Assembly (NCBI RefSeq): GCF_902150065.1 | Contig: NC_043990.1 | Location: 2,183,617 to 2,247,616 of the forward strand | Source: Myripristis murdjan | Lineage: Eukaryota > Chordata > Actinopteri > Holocentriformes > Holocentridae | Length of the DNA stretch: 64,000 bases | Direction: 5' to 3' | Notes under the pieces: generated by a model | Database searches by the model: none | Seen by the model: only the letters and a program-made list of their open reading frames with translations | Told to the model about the DNA's origin: nothing | Shown: piece by piece, positions 43,125 to 54,158 of the stretch | Layout: the number at the start of each line of letters is the position of its first letter | Numbering within the stretch: position 1 is the first letter of the stretch | Position numbers and translations under genes: made by a program

Positions 43125-43219
43125 TGTGCTGCCGGCGTGTCAGTGGCTGTGAAAGGCCTGGACAGCCACTGATCAACACTGGCCTCTTAACGGGTGGAGA
43201 GCAGAGAGGCAGGACACAT

Positions 43220-43227
43220 ATGCAAAC
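43220..43227 (-). promoter_or_regulatory. V11 octamer-like promoter element
   Basis: GTTTGCAT on the coding strand, about 96 bases from the leader. Confidence 0.55.
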
Positions 43228-44478
43228 ACACACAACTATTTGAATGATCCTCCAGGGAACAGCGGACCCCCAAAACCTTGCTGAGAAGACAGAGGTGACT
43301 GTGAATAACAAAGGTCTTTCACATCTGAGCGGCAACAGAGAAAAACTGCTGAAGACAAGTGACTCATGACGAGGATAATGTGTGGAGAAACACCATGGTG
43401 AGAAGCTGGAATAGTGACTCCAATGCTGAAGGAACGGCTGGAGAAGCAGCTTGATTTAGGACGTGGAGGATTTGCCGTCAGTGTGAATGGAACCAGGGGC
43501 AGGTAGCTAGGTGAGCGCTTTCTGAGCTGAAGAGCAGATCAGAAAGAGCAGGAATCTCAGATCTTTAAAGGGAGAGGCAGTTTGCCAGGCTTTCAGATGG
43601 ACTGAGAGACGGATACATCTGATGAATAAACATGAGGTGGGTGGGTTTGATTGGTCTCTGTCCATTTCAGTGAGAAGACCAGAACATTGTGAGGAGAACA
43701 ACAGGTGGAATATGCAGGGGGAAGCAGACAGGTGGAAGTCTATGGTTGAGGCTCTGAATATGGAAGATGTGAGAAAAGTGAAGGAGGCCAGCAGAAACTT
43801 GGCTTGAGTGTGTGAGCGTTATGTGGGTGGTGTCAACCTCAGGGAATAATGTTGATAGAAATGGAGAGAAGAAGCAGTGTTGAGAGAAAGATGATGGGAA
43901 GGCAAAACGGACTCCTGATGTTGGAGGCCTCTATAGAGCAGAGACATTTTGGGCCGTCTGGATGAGGCTTGGAGCAGCAGTCAGGCTTGGAGAAGAAGCT
44001 GATGCTCCTGAAGCATCAGGCTTTAAGGAGTTTCTGTCAGATGGTTTTTATGCTCCAGCAGTCACTCACTCACACACTGTTTCACTTCCCTTTAAGAAGC
44101 CTCTCATGTACATCAGCACACTAACATGATAGGAGCTAAAAACCTTTACATTACACTGGGAATAAATATTTTTAAAAAGTCTGCTCCACATCAGTTGATA
44201 TATAGGCTATTACTTTATTTAAAGAGCTGGAAATTAAAATTGTACTGAAAATAACGTTTTTTACTATTGTATTAAAAAATCATATTTTTTTTACTTCTCT
44301 TTTACTTTTTTAGACCTCAGTGTAAATGTACATTAACATATTGTCTTTTCTGCAAAAATCTGGAAAAAGAAACATTGAGGTATTATACTCAATTATGAAT
44401 GAATCATTTTAGAAACGTCCTGATGAGAGTAATGTGTGTTCCTGTTGGAGTGGGTCAGAGCATTTCCATAGAGAGCCA
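43228..44478. other. V11-V12 divergent spacer
   Basis: Conserved with the V4-V5 spacer; ~95-bp block at 44022-44119. A six-base deletion (CAGCTG lost) near 43983. Confidence 0.6.
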
Positions 44479-44525
44479 CTTTGCATCAGCAGCACCATGC
44501 TCCAGTGCTCTGGGAGAGTTTATAG
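44479..44525 (+). promoter_or_regulatory. V12 promoter (octamer-like and TATA-like)
   Basis: CTTTGCAT at 44479-44486 and TTTATAG at 44519-44525. Confidence 0.7.
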
Positions 44526-44603
44526 TCCTGAGAGTTGAAGACTGGATGACTGACAGCTGTCCTTCATGACAACAGAAGCCCCAGAAATCCTCCTCATCCA
44601 AAC

Positions 44604-45086
44604 ATGACTTTGAGCTCCATCCTCATCTGGACTCTCCTCTGCTGCTGCTTGACAGGTAAAGTCCAGAGAATCAAAGTCCTCTCCTCTATGAAGATCCGTC
44701 CCTCTGAAATGAAGCGGAGAAAAGCATGACGCTGCTTTGTGTTTTTGTCTGTGTGTCCTCAGAGTCCAGAGGCCAGGTCACAGTGACTCAGCCTGGAGCA
44801 GTGAGGGCTGCTCTGGGAGCCTCCATCACCATCACATGTAAAACCAGCCAGAATGTTTATGTGTGGAGCAGCAACCACTATTTAGCCTGGTATCAACAGA
44901 AAGATGGAGAAACTCCTAAACTGCTAATTTACGATGCTAATACTCGAGCATCAGGGATTCCAGGTCGTTTTACAGGCAGTGGATCAGGGAGTGACTTCAC
45001 TCTGACCATCAGTGGAGTCCAGGCTGAAGATGCAGCAGTTTACTACTGTCAGAGTGTCCATGAAATCAACAGTAAAGGAGTGTTCA
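44604..45086 (+). CDS. Ig light-chain V segment, family A (V12)
   Basis: Leader 44604-44655 and V exon 44763-45086. First cysteine in [40 protein letters not shown], second cysteine in [16 protein letters not shown]. Open, full RSS. Last V before the transposon-rich tract. Confidence 0.95.
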
Positions 45087-45114
45087 CACAGTGAAAAAGC
45101 GTCATACAAAAACC
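45087..45114 (+). other. V12 recombination signal (12-RSS)
   Basis: CACAGTG, spacer AAAAAGCGTCAT, ACAAAAACC. Confidence 0.95.
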
Positions 45115-45192
45115 TCCCTCAGTCAGACTGAACAGAAACTGAAGTGACTGCTGCAGCTGGAAGCTACTGCAGGGACTGATACAGTTCACTGA

Positions 45193-45194
<2 letters not shown>

Positions 45195-45248
<54 letters not shown>
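45195..45248. repeat. (CA)n 3' of V12
   Basis: About 27 CA units, the shared position. Confidence 0.95.
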
Positions 45249-45253
<5 letters not shown>

Positions 45254-45778
45254 GTTGATTAGAACATATCATCTTGTTGATAGTGTCAGTGTCAGTTTTC
45301 CCTGTGAGCTTCAAACAGCCACCTCCCACCTCAACAAGCTGAAAGTTCCCCCAAATGAAGAGGACAGTTCCAGTGAAGAAGCCCAATCAGAAACATTCAA
45401 AGCACAACAACATGGAGCAAAGTGAGCTGCCCTGATGCCGACCCCCAAACCACTGCTGCATGACAGCTTGAAGTCTCTGAAAGTCCATTTTCATGTCATA
45501 GTGGAATGAATGGAAACCAATGGCTGTAATAAAAGGGAGGAAAATGATATGTGAGTTCTTAAATACCACTGCTTGCTTTGGGAAAAGATCAGCAGGAACA
45601 TTTTATAGATTTGACACTGAACATTCAGAGTCACTGGGATGGTCCTTTAAGGCCTCATGTCTACTTATGAGAAGATGTGAGCTCAACTGGCCAACTGTAA
45701 TTGGCTGATCTGTGGTTCCAGTCAGGTGATATCACCACCTGCTGTGCTCTGCAGCAGATGACATCACCTGGAATCAGC

Positions 45779-46638
45779 CTATAGACAAGTTTACGCGCCA
45801 AACCCCGGGGGACGCCATTACCCTACAAAAATGCACTTCATTTCCGCCGGAAGCAGTTTGCGCAGCGTATGCCGGTGTAAACAAACTTCCATGCTAACGC
45901 AGCTTCGACTGGACATGTAGCTCGCTGCTCGTGAGGTTTCAATTTGAATAATTATGTCCTTACAATGGGAACACGATTCAACCACCTTTACTGTTTGTGT
46001 GAAAATAAAAGTTTATGTAAATGTAAAAATGTAATTTCATTTCATTATTGCACTGAACTACGATCATGAATGCTAGGCCTTATGTTCCTTAGCGTAACAG
46101 TTTCTTTTAACACAGTTCATCATTCATAGTAAGCTCATGCTGTACATTAATAACACTGGATGAATGAATTGCTTTGAGGAAACTAAACAAATGGCTTCAA
46201 CAAGAAAGAGAACGTGTTTAATCCTAACAGGTATTAAACCGTAAAATACAGACGCAGCCCACGTAATTACATCACTATAAAAATATTCATATATAATATT
46301 AAAAACTACAATGCACACAGTATTTGTCGTGTTTATCTGTATTTAATGAACAACATGGCTGGGTGCTGATAGACAGGGTCCTCACGAGGCTCTGATCAGT
46401 GGACTCTTCAGGTTAACTAGGCCGGCACACTACCGCACATGTCGTTCCCGAACCACTTTTTTTTTTTTTTTAAGTATCCATCTTTAATTTCCTTTCGTCG
46501 GCAGGACAGAGCTAGCTAGCTAAAAACCTATGTATGTCTGTGGCTAAAAACAAACCAGCACGCCAAAACGGAAATGGATTGCATCGATGGGAGGAGTTTA
46601 GGATGTAGAGCGGAAACAGCTCATAAACTTGTCTATAG
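45779..46638. mobile_element. Putative non-autonomous DNA transposon with 15-bp inverted ends
   Basis: CTATAGACAAGTTTA at 45779-45793 and its exact complement at 46624-46638. No transposase. Superfamily not assigned and no clear target-site duplication. Confidence 0.5.
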
Positions 46639-46679
46639 CATGTCACCGATTCAGTGTCCTGATGTCCGCCAGCAGATGT

Positions 46680-47120
46680 CAGGCCTCACACAGATTTGGG
46701 TTTGTGGTTTGGGGACTTCAAGATTGATTTATTTTTCTTTCTCTCATCTTTATCCACATTCTGCTCAAGTTAGTTTTCACTGAGCTCAGAATTTCAGGTT
46801 AAAAAGTGAAATGTACCAATCAGTATAGTTTAACACAGCAAAGGAAGTCATGCTCTTTTCACTCTTTTCTGACATGTAAGTTGTTGACTTTACTCAGTTT
46901 GTCCACAATGTGTAAAGAAAAGTGCAATAAAGCAGCTGTGAGTCAGACATCATGGTGAAAGCAGGAAACAGGATTTAATGAATCATATCATATTTAACAT
47001 GTATGCAGAAACTGTTTTCAACAATCAGTTTTGTTTCTCCACTAAAAGTCCAGAGAGCAACTGATTCATTGAAAACCTCATGGTTGTCTCAATGACACGA
47101 CTCTCTCACTGTGACAGGAA
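46680..47120 (-). pseudogene. Relic J segment and J-C intron
   Basis: 47004-47110 aligns with J1a and its flanks (TGCAGAAACT, TTCTCCACTAAAAGTCCA, ACGACTCTCTCACT), but the splice donor, FGGG codons, heptamer and nonamer are degraded. 46740-46990 aligns with the J-C intron (TTAGTTTTCACTGAGCT...GCAGAAACT). No C exon remains downstream. It indicates a dead J-C unit between V12 and V13. Confidence 0.65.
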
Positions 47121-47199
47121 TGACCTGACCGACATTCATTTTACTTTGTGAAACCTAGCTGATATAATAAAGTTAAATATCTATCAAACTGTGCCATAA

Positions 47200-48029
47200 C
47201 ACTGGCGGTTCTGAGGAGGGGCCAGCAGGGGCCAGTGCCCCCGTAACACTGAGTCTGGACCCCGCTGTGGCCCCCCCCCCCCGAACAAAGATTATACATT
47301 GTGATGCGGCTTTCACATAGCGTGCGGTTTGGGCCGTGCTCTGCGCTGGGTACAGCGCACATAGATCTATGACGGCGCAGATTTGTGCAGAGCAGCGTGC
47401 ACACGCGGGCCATTTCTTCTTGTGGTTGTTGGCTCTGTACAGGACACTTTAGAGATGCTGTGTCAAACAGGGGCATCAGGGGGACGGTGCTGTTATTTCC
47501 TATTACTGACAAAGAAATGAGACATATGAACTGGAGGGAAAACTGGTTCACTGCAGCCACAAGGAATAGAAGACATGTTACTTTTTAATTTTTTTTATTT
47601 ATACATTAATTCATTTTTTTTTTTTTTAATCGTTGGGCAACAGGTACAGTAGCCCTAAATGGATCTTGAATTGGAGTATTTTAAATTAAAAGCTGAAACT
47701 GAAAAAACATAATTGGAAAGGACAAGACACACAAGACACACACACACACACACACACCCCAGGTCCCGTCCCCGTATCAAGGAGCAAGCGCAGGCGGTAT
47801 GGTATTAACGGTAACGACCGCAGTCTTCATGTCGGTGACCCTGACCAGAAGCCACGGAGCAGTTCTTGGCACATCATGGTGGCGCAGTCTGGACAACAGC
47901 ACGGTCCTTGCGACCAGATGTTCAGCAGGCCAATGGACCGTCTCCATGACAACCGTGATGCAGGCATTGGCTCCTCCTAGCAGAAGAGAGCGCCTGCATC
48001 CGTCAGCATCACCAGTCTGTCGACCCTTA
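47200..48029. other. Unassigned repeat-rich tract
   Basis: Starts with ACTGGCGGTTCTGAGGAGGG, resembling a hAT-type terminus, and holds a run of 14 C at about 47269-47282. No gene seen. GC-rich from 47300 to 47450. Confidence 0.35.
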
Positions 48030-48150
48030 TAGTCCAGTAATTTTAGCCCAAAATTGGGGTCAACCTAGGACAAAGTGCAAGAGAAGCAAATTGCAAGAGT
48101 TTTTTTCTCTTGCAATTTGTCCTAGGTTTTTTCCTAAAATGACTGGACTA
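48030..48150. mobile_element. Hairpin-forming MITE
   Basis: Arms TAGTCCAGT...CCTAGGACAAA...GCAAGAG and their complement (CTCTTGCAATTTGTCCTAGG ... ACTGGACTA) around a short T loop, about 120 bases in all. Resembles a foldback MITE. The left arm carries a short internal duplication. Confidence 0.6.
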
Positions 48151-49961
48151 ATAGTCTCTGTGCAGGCTGCACCGACCACCGGAGACCGGCCTGAGGGGCG
48201 CACCTGCTGTGCAGCTAGCAGAGCCAGCTGGAGAGCCCGCCTGGGAAAGGCGAGACTCGCTTGGTCTTTGCTCAGTCTGAGAGCAGATCCAGCAGATGTG
48301 GACACCCCCCCCGCTGAACTTGGAGAGCGGACACACACTGCCGAGCGGCCAGCCCTATACAGGCAGCCTAACCTGGTCTCAGACCAGCCGAAGACCAACT
48401 CCAGCATGTGCGACACACACCTGCTGCCGAGCCGGCTTTTTATGGCCTCTGCTGCTCCGGCCAGTGACGTCACCAGTCACCCAGATGATGAGGACGCACG
48501 CGCAGCATAGACAACACCTGGGACAGTGCTCAGTACTTTACAGTCACCTGCACAGATACGTGTTTGTGACGGACGGCATGACGTCACAATGGTTCTGCAT
48601 TGTTGATTGTTTGTGTCCACGGACACTGAGTATGCAGGTAACACATCCACTCAGTTAAAACAGGCTGTGGTGCTAGAGTTTGAAATTTGGTCTCAGCCTC
48701 AGTTGATGCTGAAATGACGATGAAATAGTCTGTGTGCGATTAAGATGAACATTGTTATGAGGTGATCCAGAATAAATTTGGAGACAACTGTAACTGTAGA
48801 GTGTATGGACCTTTTGTTTTGCCACTTGTGCTCCTTGCTTGAGTTTGTAATGTCTCCAATGATGTGCAGTGTGTTTCCTGTCATTGTGTGTGTTGTTGTT
48901 GAGCCTTGCTTTGTTCTAGCACCTCCAGCAGGCCAAAATGTAGCAGCTGTAGCGGTGGTTGAAATTTTCTCTTGGTGTGTTTTCATCAGGCGGTAACTGA
49001 ACCAAGTTCCATAATCTGAATGCAGCTCTGTTTACACAAAGGCGTTCGTCATGAACGGCACGCATGCACGGCGTGCACGTATGTGGCGCTGGTTGCTACG
49101 CGACTGAAACAGACGCTAGGAAGTAGTTTTCCGTTCTGGCGCAGTTTTTCTCTGGTGGACAGCACAGCAGCTTCGGATGCACCGTGTAAAGAGGCAAATA
49201 CATTTTTTAATTTATGAATTACCTGAACTAATGCTTCTTAATAAATTATGTTACATGAACAAAGGCTGTATTTTTTTCTCATTTCTTGTGATTTCACCTG
49301 TTACCTGTTGTGTGTGTGACTTCACATGGAATTTTATAATAAATGTATGACTATACTGCATTGTCTTTGCAAGAGTAGTGCATATCTAATGATGTTAATC
49401 ATCTAGATTTCTAAAAATAAACGCAGACCAGTGTGCTCCGTGATCACATACACAATGAATGGCTGAGCCAGCCGCGGTCTGTGCTGTGCGCGTGCTTTGT
49501 GAAAGCCGCTTTAGAGCGTTGCACCTGGAAACGGCGGTCAGTTTTGTTGATCTACGGTGAAAACAACGAGCTCGAAAAGTCAACCACCTGATGAGAGGCA
49601 GTCAGAAGCAAGAAGCGACTACCACGAACAATATTTTATTGTTACAAGGTAACAATAAGCTTTTAGAGTGTAAATATGATGATGATTTATTGATGAAGAT
49701 GAGAAGAAGACAGTGGTGTAATGAAGATGTGATGATGATGTTGATGAAACTGCCTGATAAAGATTTTAGAAGCAGGAGTTTGTAGCCTACTAAGTGAGAA
49801 GTTTGTCTGTACTAAGGTTACACTGAAAAATAGGATGTCTCCACTATTTCTGTCTCTTATATTTGTGTCTCAAATGTGATATTTTGAACCATTCAATTTG
49901 GTTACAATGGGTAATCACTAGTTTTATGGGGGAAAAAAATCAGATATAATTTTGAGTCTTT
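48151..49961. other. Unassigned sequence
   Basis: 48150-48510 and 49020-49200 are GC-rich. 48660-49000 is AT-rich. Short open frames exist but none shows a recognisable domain. 49440-49560 contains a diverged inverted match to 47310-47400 (GCGGCTTTCACA), possibly the ends of an old DNA element. Confidence 0.3.
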
Positions 49962-50633
49962 GGGCTCTAGTTTCCCGGCGCAGCGCGGGGTGGCGCAGTG
50001 AGGCGAACCCCGCGCAGAGCTAGTTTCGACCGGCGAAACGGCAGAGGCGGACAGTGTCCAAGTTTCGCAGGCGGAGGTTCGCCGAGATGGGAGTGGCGGC
50101 GCAGCGGGGGGAGGTGCCGACAGATTCGGCAATCTCCTTTGATCTGACATCAGCTGTGATGGGACAGTTGATATGGAGATATATGTATGTGCTGATTATG
50201 ATCGTAGCATTGAATAGTGTTTTTTTCGGTATTTATTGCATCGTTCATGTGTCTGACATTCCGGAAGCCTGCCTGTGAGGTTTTGGTGACGTGTCCGCAC
50301 TGCTCGCCGGTCTCCGCTCCGCGCCTGTCTCCTGAGCTCCGCTCCGCCTGCGGCAATAGACCTCCATGTCAGCTGTGTAAACTTTCATTACGCCTTCACG
50401 CAGCGCATTTTAAAGGCAAGGACAGGGGCTCATTTGATTGGTTAAATGTGAATCGGCTGTGTCAAACCCACTCCATGCCTTCTCTCCTCCCTTGCGCCGG
50501 TAGGAGGGACGGCGGAGTACTTGCGCCACCGAGAACGGCGTGCCAAACTTGGAAAATCCGCCTGGCCACACCCAGTTGGCGAAGCGCATCTGCGCTACGC
50601 CGCCGCCTCGCCTGGTCTGCGAAACTAGAGCCC
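49962..50633. mobile_element. PIF/Harbinger-like MITE
   Basis: Inverted ends GGGCTCTAGTTTC (49962-49974; complement at 50621-50633), GC-rich interior, flanked by TTT and TTA, consistent with a decayed 3-bp TWA-type target duplication. No transposase. Confidence 0.5.
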
Positions 50634-50889
50634 TTAGTATTCAGTCACGAGGCAGAATGACATAATTACAGAAGATGAGGAGAGTATTAGAGCCACTGGA
50701 AAAAAAAAATAATAATAATACAGGGGTGTAAAAAAATGTTCCTGGAAACAGTCAGAATTCTAAGGAAAAAAGTCAGAATTTCTCAGATGTCCGACTTTTT
50801 TATTTTTATTTATTGATTTTAAGTAAGAATAGTCTCTCAATTTAATCTAATTAAGGCACAACACTTTGTCAAAAAGGTTTCTACTGCTG

Positions 50890-51540
50890 ATGCTTATAAC
50901 TCCTTAAAGGAATAGTTCACCCAAAAATCAAAATATAGTTATCATCTACTCACCACCTTGCAGGTAAGATGTCAGGGGAAGTTTTCTTTAGCCCTCTAGC
51001 ACTGCTGGAGCTCCACGGGGAAACAGCTTTCTGTATTTTTTACAAACAGTGGATGTCTACAGTAAACACGGGCAAAATCAAATAAAAGTATCTCCAAAAA
51101 AGCTTCAAAATCCTCAAAGCTTCTCATCTGCCACAATCCATACGTCAGGAACCCGCAACATGCAAAATTACATGCAAAAGATGGTATTTTCTATATGATT
51201 ACAGGCTAAATACGTCTCTATGCCATTCGCTTTGAGCACCATTTGAATGTTCTCTCTCTGGTCACGTGACAGCTCGTGCACGTGTGAATGCGCCTCAAAG
51301 CGAATGGCATACAGATGGATTTAGCCTGTAAACATAGATAAAATGTCATCTTTTGCACATAAATCTGCATGTCACTGGTTCCGGACATATGGATTATGGC
51401 TTCCAAGAAGTTTGGAGGATTTTTTAAACTGAAATGTCCCCAAGAATATAAGCTACTGGCATCTCACCTCCAATGCAATGGGTCCACGTTGACAAAGCAG
51501 CTCTTCAGAAGCTCTGAGCACTTGTTCTGAAAAAGACAAA
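50890..51540. mobile_element. Interspersed repeat with long foldback core
   Basis: Begins AAAGGAATAGTTCACCCAAA, a sequence common in fish repeats. 51100-51425 is a long imperfect palindrome: each arm carries CATGCAAAAGATG-like, ACAGGCTAAAT and TATGCCATTCGCTTTGAG in mirrored order. Confidence 0.55.
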
Positions 51541-51963
51541 CAATATTGTGCAAAGAATGTGCATTTGTTTACAACAAAGCCAGCGAAAAATCAATACATG
51601 GAGCAATGGATAACATTATTTATCATATACAATGTTATGACATGTATATTTGTGTAGTCTTAACTGTTACTTTTTACCACGGATCTTTTGTAGCACAGAG
51701 GAGATATGTTGCTCAAACACTCGGTATTTAGTGTTAGTGTATGCTTATGAGTTGCAGAACATAATAAATTATCTTGAAGGAGTAGATGTTTACCAGTAAG
51801 CATGAGTCAAATAATTTAACAATATGTTAAATTATTATTTGTTTTAAAAATGTAAATTACTTATCAAACAGACCTAACAATTCAACTACCAATGAATGAG
51901 CAGTAGTATGCCTGTGATAACACAGATTGAATATGAAAAATTAGCCGAAGTGATACCGCTTCT

Positions 51964-52311
51964 GGGCGGCACGGTGGTGCAGTGGTTAGCACTGTCGCCT
52001 CACAGTGAGAAGGTCCTGGGTTCAATTCCCACCCAAGGTCCTTTCTGTGTGGAGTTTGCATGTTCTCCCCATGTCTGCGTGGGTTTCCTCCCACTGTCCA
52101 AAGACATGCAGGTCAGGTGAATTGGAGAAGCTAAATTGCCCCTAGGTGTGACTGTGTGTGTGAATGTCAGTGTTTGTCTGTCTGCCCTGCGATGGACTGG
52201 CGACCTGTCCAGGGTGTTTCACTGCCTTCGCCCTATGAGCGCTGGGATAGGCTCCGGCACCCCCTCGCAACCCTAGTGATAAGCGGTTTAGAAGATGAAT
52301 GAATGAATGAA
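51964..52311 (+). mobile_element. tRNA-derived SINE with 13-bp target duplication
   Basis: Box A-like GGTGCAGTGGTTAGCACTG and box B-like GGTTCAATTCC, a conserved body (CGATGGACTGGCGACCTGTC), tail (GAAT)n. Flanked by TGATACCGCTTCT at 51951-51963 and 52312-52324. A paralogous sequence at 53070-53082 (TGATACCTCTTCT) shows the empty site. Confidence 0.8.
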
Positions 52312-52419
52312 TGATACCGCTTCTCTGAATAGACAAGCTAAGCTGTCAGTGCGCTGCTGTAGCCTGGAAAGTTTCTTTGCCTTTTGGCTGGTGCGGTGCC
52401 GGTGCAGTTGTTATTGTGC

Positions 52420-52420
<1 letters not shown>

Positions 52421-52450
<30 letters not shown>
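52421..52450. repeat. Poly(A) run
   Basis: About 29 A in a row, in a tract related to the hAT-like element that follows. Confidence 0.9.
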
Positions 52451-52453
<3 letters not shown>

Positions 52454-52604
52454 CATCGGATCTGCACGATTCACACAAGTCACCCAAATGGGCACGAAAA
52501 AAGCGAGTTGCGCTTTTCGGCGCGCTGTTTGCATCCCTGGATGTTACAAGGTTGGCTTTCAGCAATGAGACGCCAGGTGGAAGGCAGAGAGCCTCCATTC
52601 TCAC

Positions 52605-53517
52605 TAGGGCTGTAGCGATACACTAATCTCACGATACACGATATTCAGCTCACGATACGATATATATCACAATATTCGGCCAACGATACGATTTGATATG
52701 ATTCGATACACTTACATTATTTTCTGAAAGATTTTAAAGGGACAGTGATTTTGGTGACATCTTGTGAGTGTTCCATTGACTTGGATTGAATTAATTGAAC
52801 TGAAAACTGAAAGCATCAATCAATTACACAATATATGGCTCTGACTGGACAGAGAGTCTACAATTTGCAAATGCTGGACAAAATGAATCAAAGATGTGAT
52901 GAGAAAATTAGTGTGGCTTGACTCCAATAATTTAACAATATGTTAAATTTAACAATTTGTTAATTATTTTAAAAATATAAATTACTTATCAAACAGTCCT
53001 AACAATTCAGCTAGCAATGAATGAGCAGTGGTATGCATGTGATAACATAGATTGAAAAATAAGCCGAAGTGATACCTCTTCTCTGAATAGACAAGCTAAG
53101 CCAGTGTGCGCTGTTATCCAGGGAAAATAGAGCAGAGTGACAACTCTTCGCTTTGTTACACAATCTATCAGTGCGCTGTTGTAGCACACTGACATGGATT
53201 GAAGGTGCTGGATTTATATCCGCCGCCTCTCTCCTGAATCTTTTAGCTTTAGAGAAAGACGTCGGCGTCTGTGTAAAGAGAGTACCTAGACGGGTAACTT
53301 GTTAGATATGCTCTACATCGACACTAGCGGCTGGCTGACCTAATCGCTCTCCTGCAACGCGAACGGGGGAAATGGGCGGCGAGCAGAGCGCCAGACGGAA
53401 CATGGGGGATTTGAATGGGGCTTAATGCATCAATACTCGCGGCTGAAAAAAACTATACTTTCTGGGGAAACAAAATATCGATATATATCGCAGAATCGAT
53501 AAAATTGCTCAGCCTTA
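52605..53517. mobile_element. hAT-like non-autonomous transposon
   Basis: Ends TAGGGCTGTAGCGAT and (complement) TAAGGCTGAGCAAT, flanked by the 8-bp duplication ATTCTCAC (52597-52604 and 53518-53525). 8-bp duplications are the hAT hallmark. Interior 52920-53200 is homologous to 51830-52380, so a second related copy lies directly upstream. Confidence 0.75.
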
Positions 53518-53746
53518 ATTCTCACTCATAACAAGTCACAAGTCATGTAGTTAACAATCACAATTGCTCTGGAGCTTTTTAATAAAGGTAAAAATCAATG
53601 TAGCATAGCCACGGGAAAAAATCCTGCATAGTTTCTCTTTAAAGGTGGTCATGTAATTAATATAGCACATGATAGAAAGACAGCGCAACAAAAAAAGCAT
53701 AGGTGAGCAAGGGCACAAAAGATAGCATTATATTAATAAACTAATA

Positions 53747-54019
53747 ATGGAGGCACCTCGCTTAAAATTCAGGTTAAAAGATGTCTTAAGATTCTTTTTA
53801 AATATCAGAGGTGGAGGTCATGTTTTAAAAATACTTACTACAGTAAAATTGCACCTTGAAAAACAACTCAGACCCCAAAAAGTAATAATTTATAACTATC
53901 ACGGCACATTGAGCTCTGACAATGAACACATATTCTTAAACTCCATGTGTGTGTCAGATGTTGGGATAGTCTGTGTTTATATTCAAGTCACCTTCAACTC
54001 AAGAGAAGTTACAACATGA
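53747..54019 (+). other. Unrecognised 90-codon ORF
   Basis: MEAPRLKFRLKDVLRFFLN start, then LHLEKQLRPQKVIIYNYHG. No recognised domain and no supporting splice or promoter context. It may be the remains of a transposon-associated protein. Confidence 0.2.
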
Positions 54020-54158
54020 ACATGGGAACCCATAGAAGGATGCAAAATTTGGATAGCAAGTATTTCCTAGCTAGCTGGCTCTTGTCATGCTTCCTGAGCA
54101 ATGTACAGAAGTCAAACAAGTTACCAACACCTGACACTGAAACAAATGTTTGGTCGTA

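Noticed and set aside
50054-50660. Open frames in the GC-rich MITE
   Set aside because: Lie wholly inside the element with GGGCTCTAGTTTC ends; no domain.
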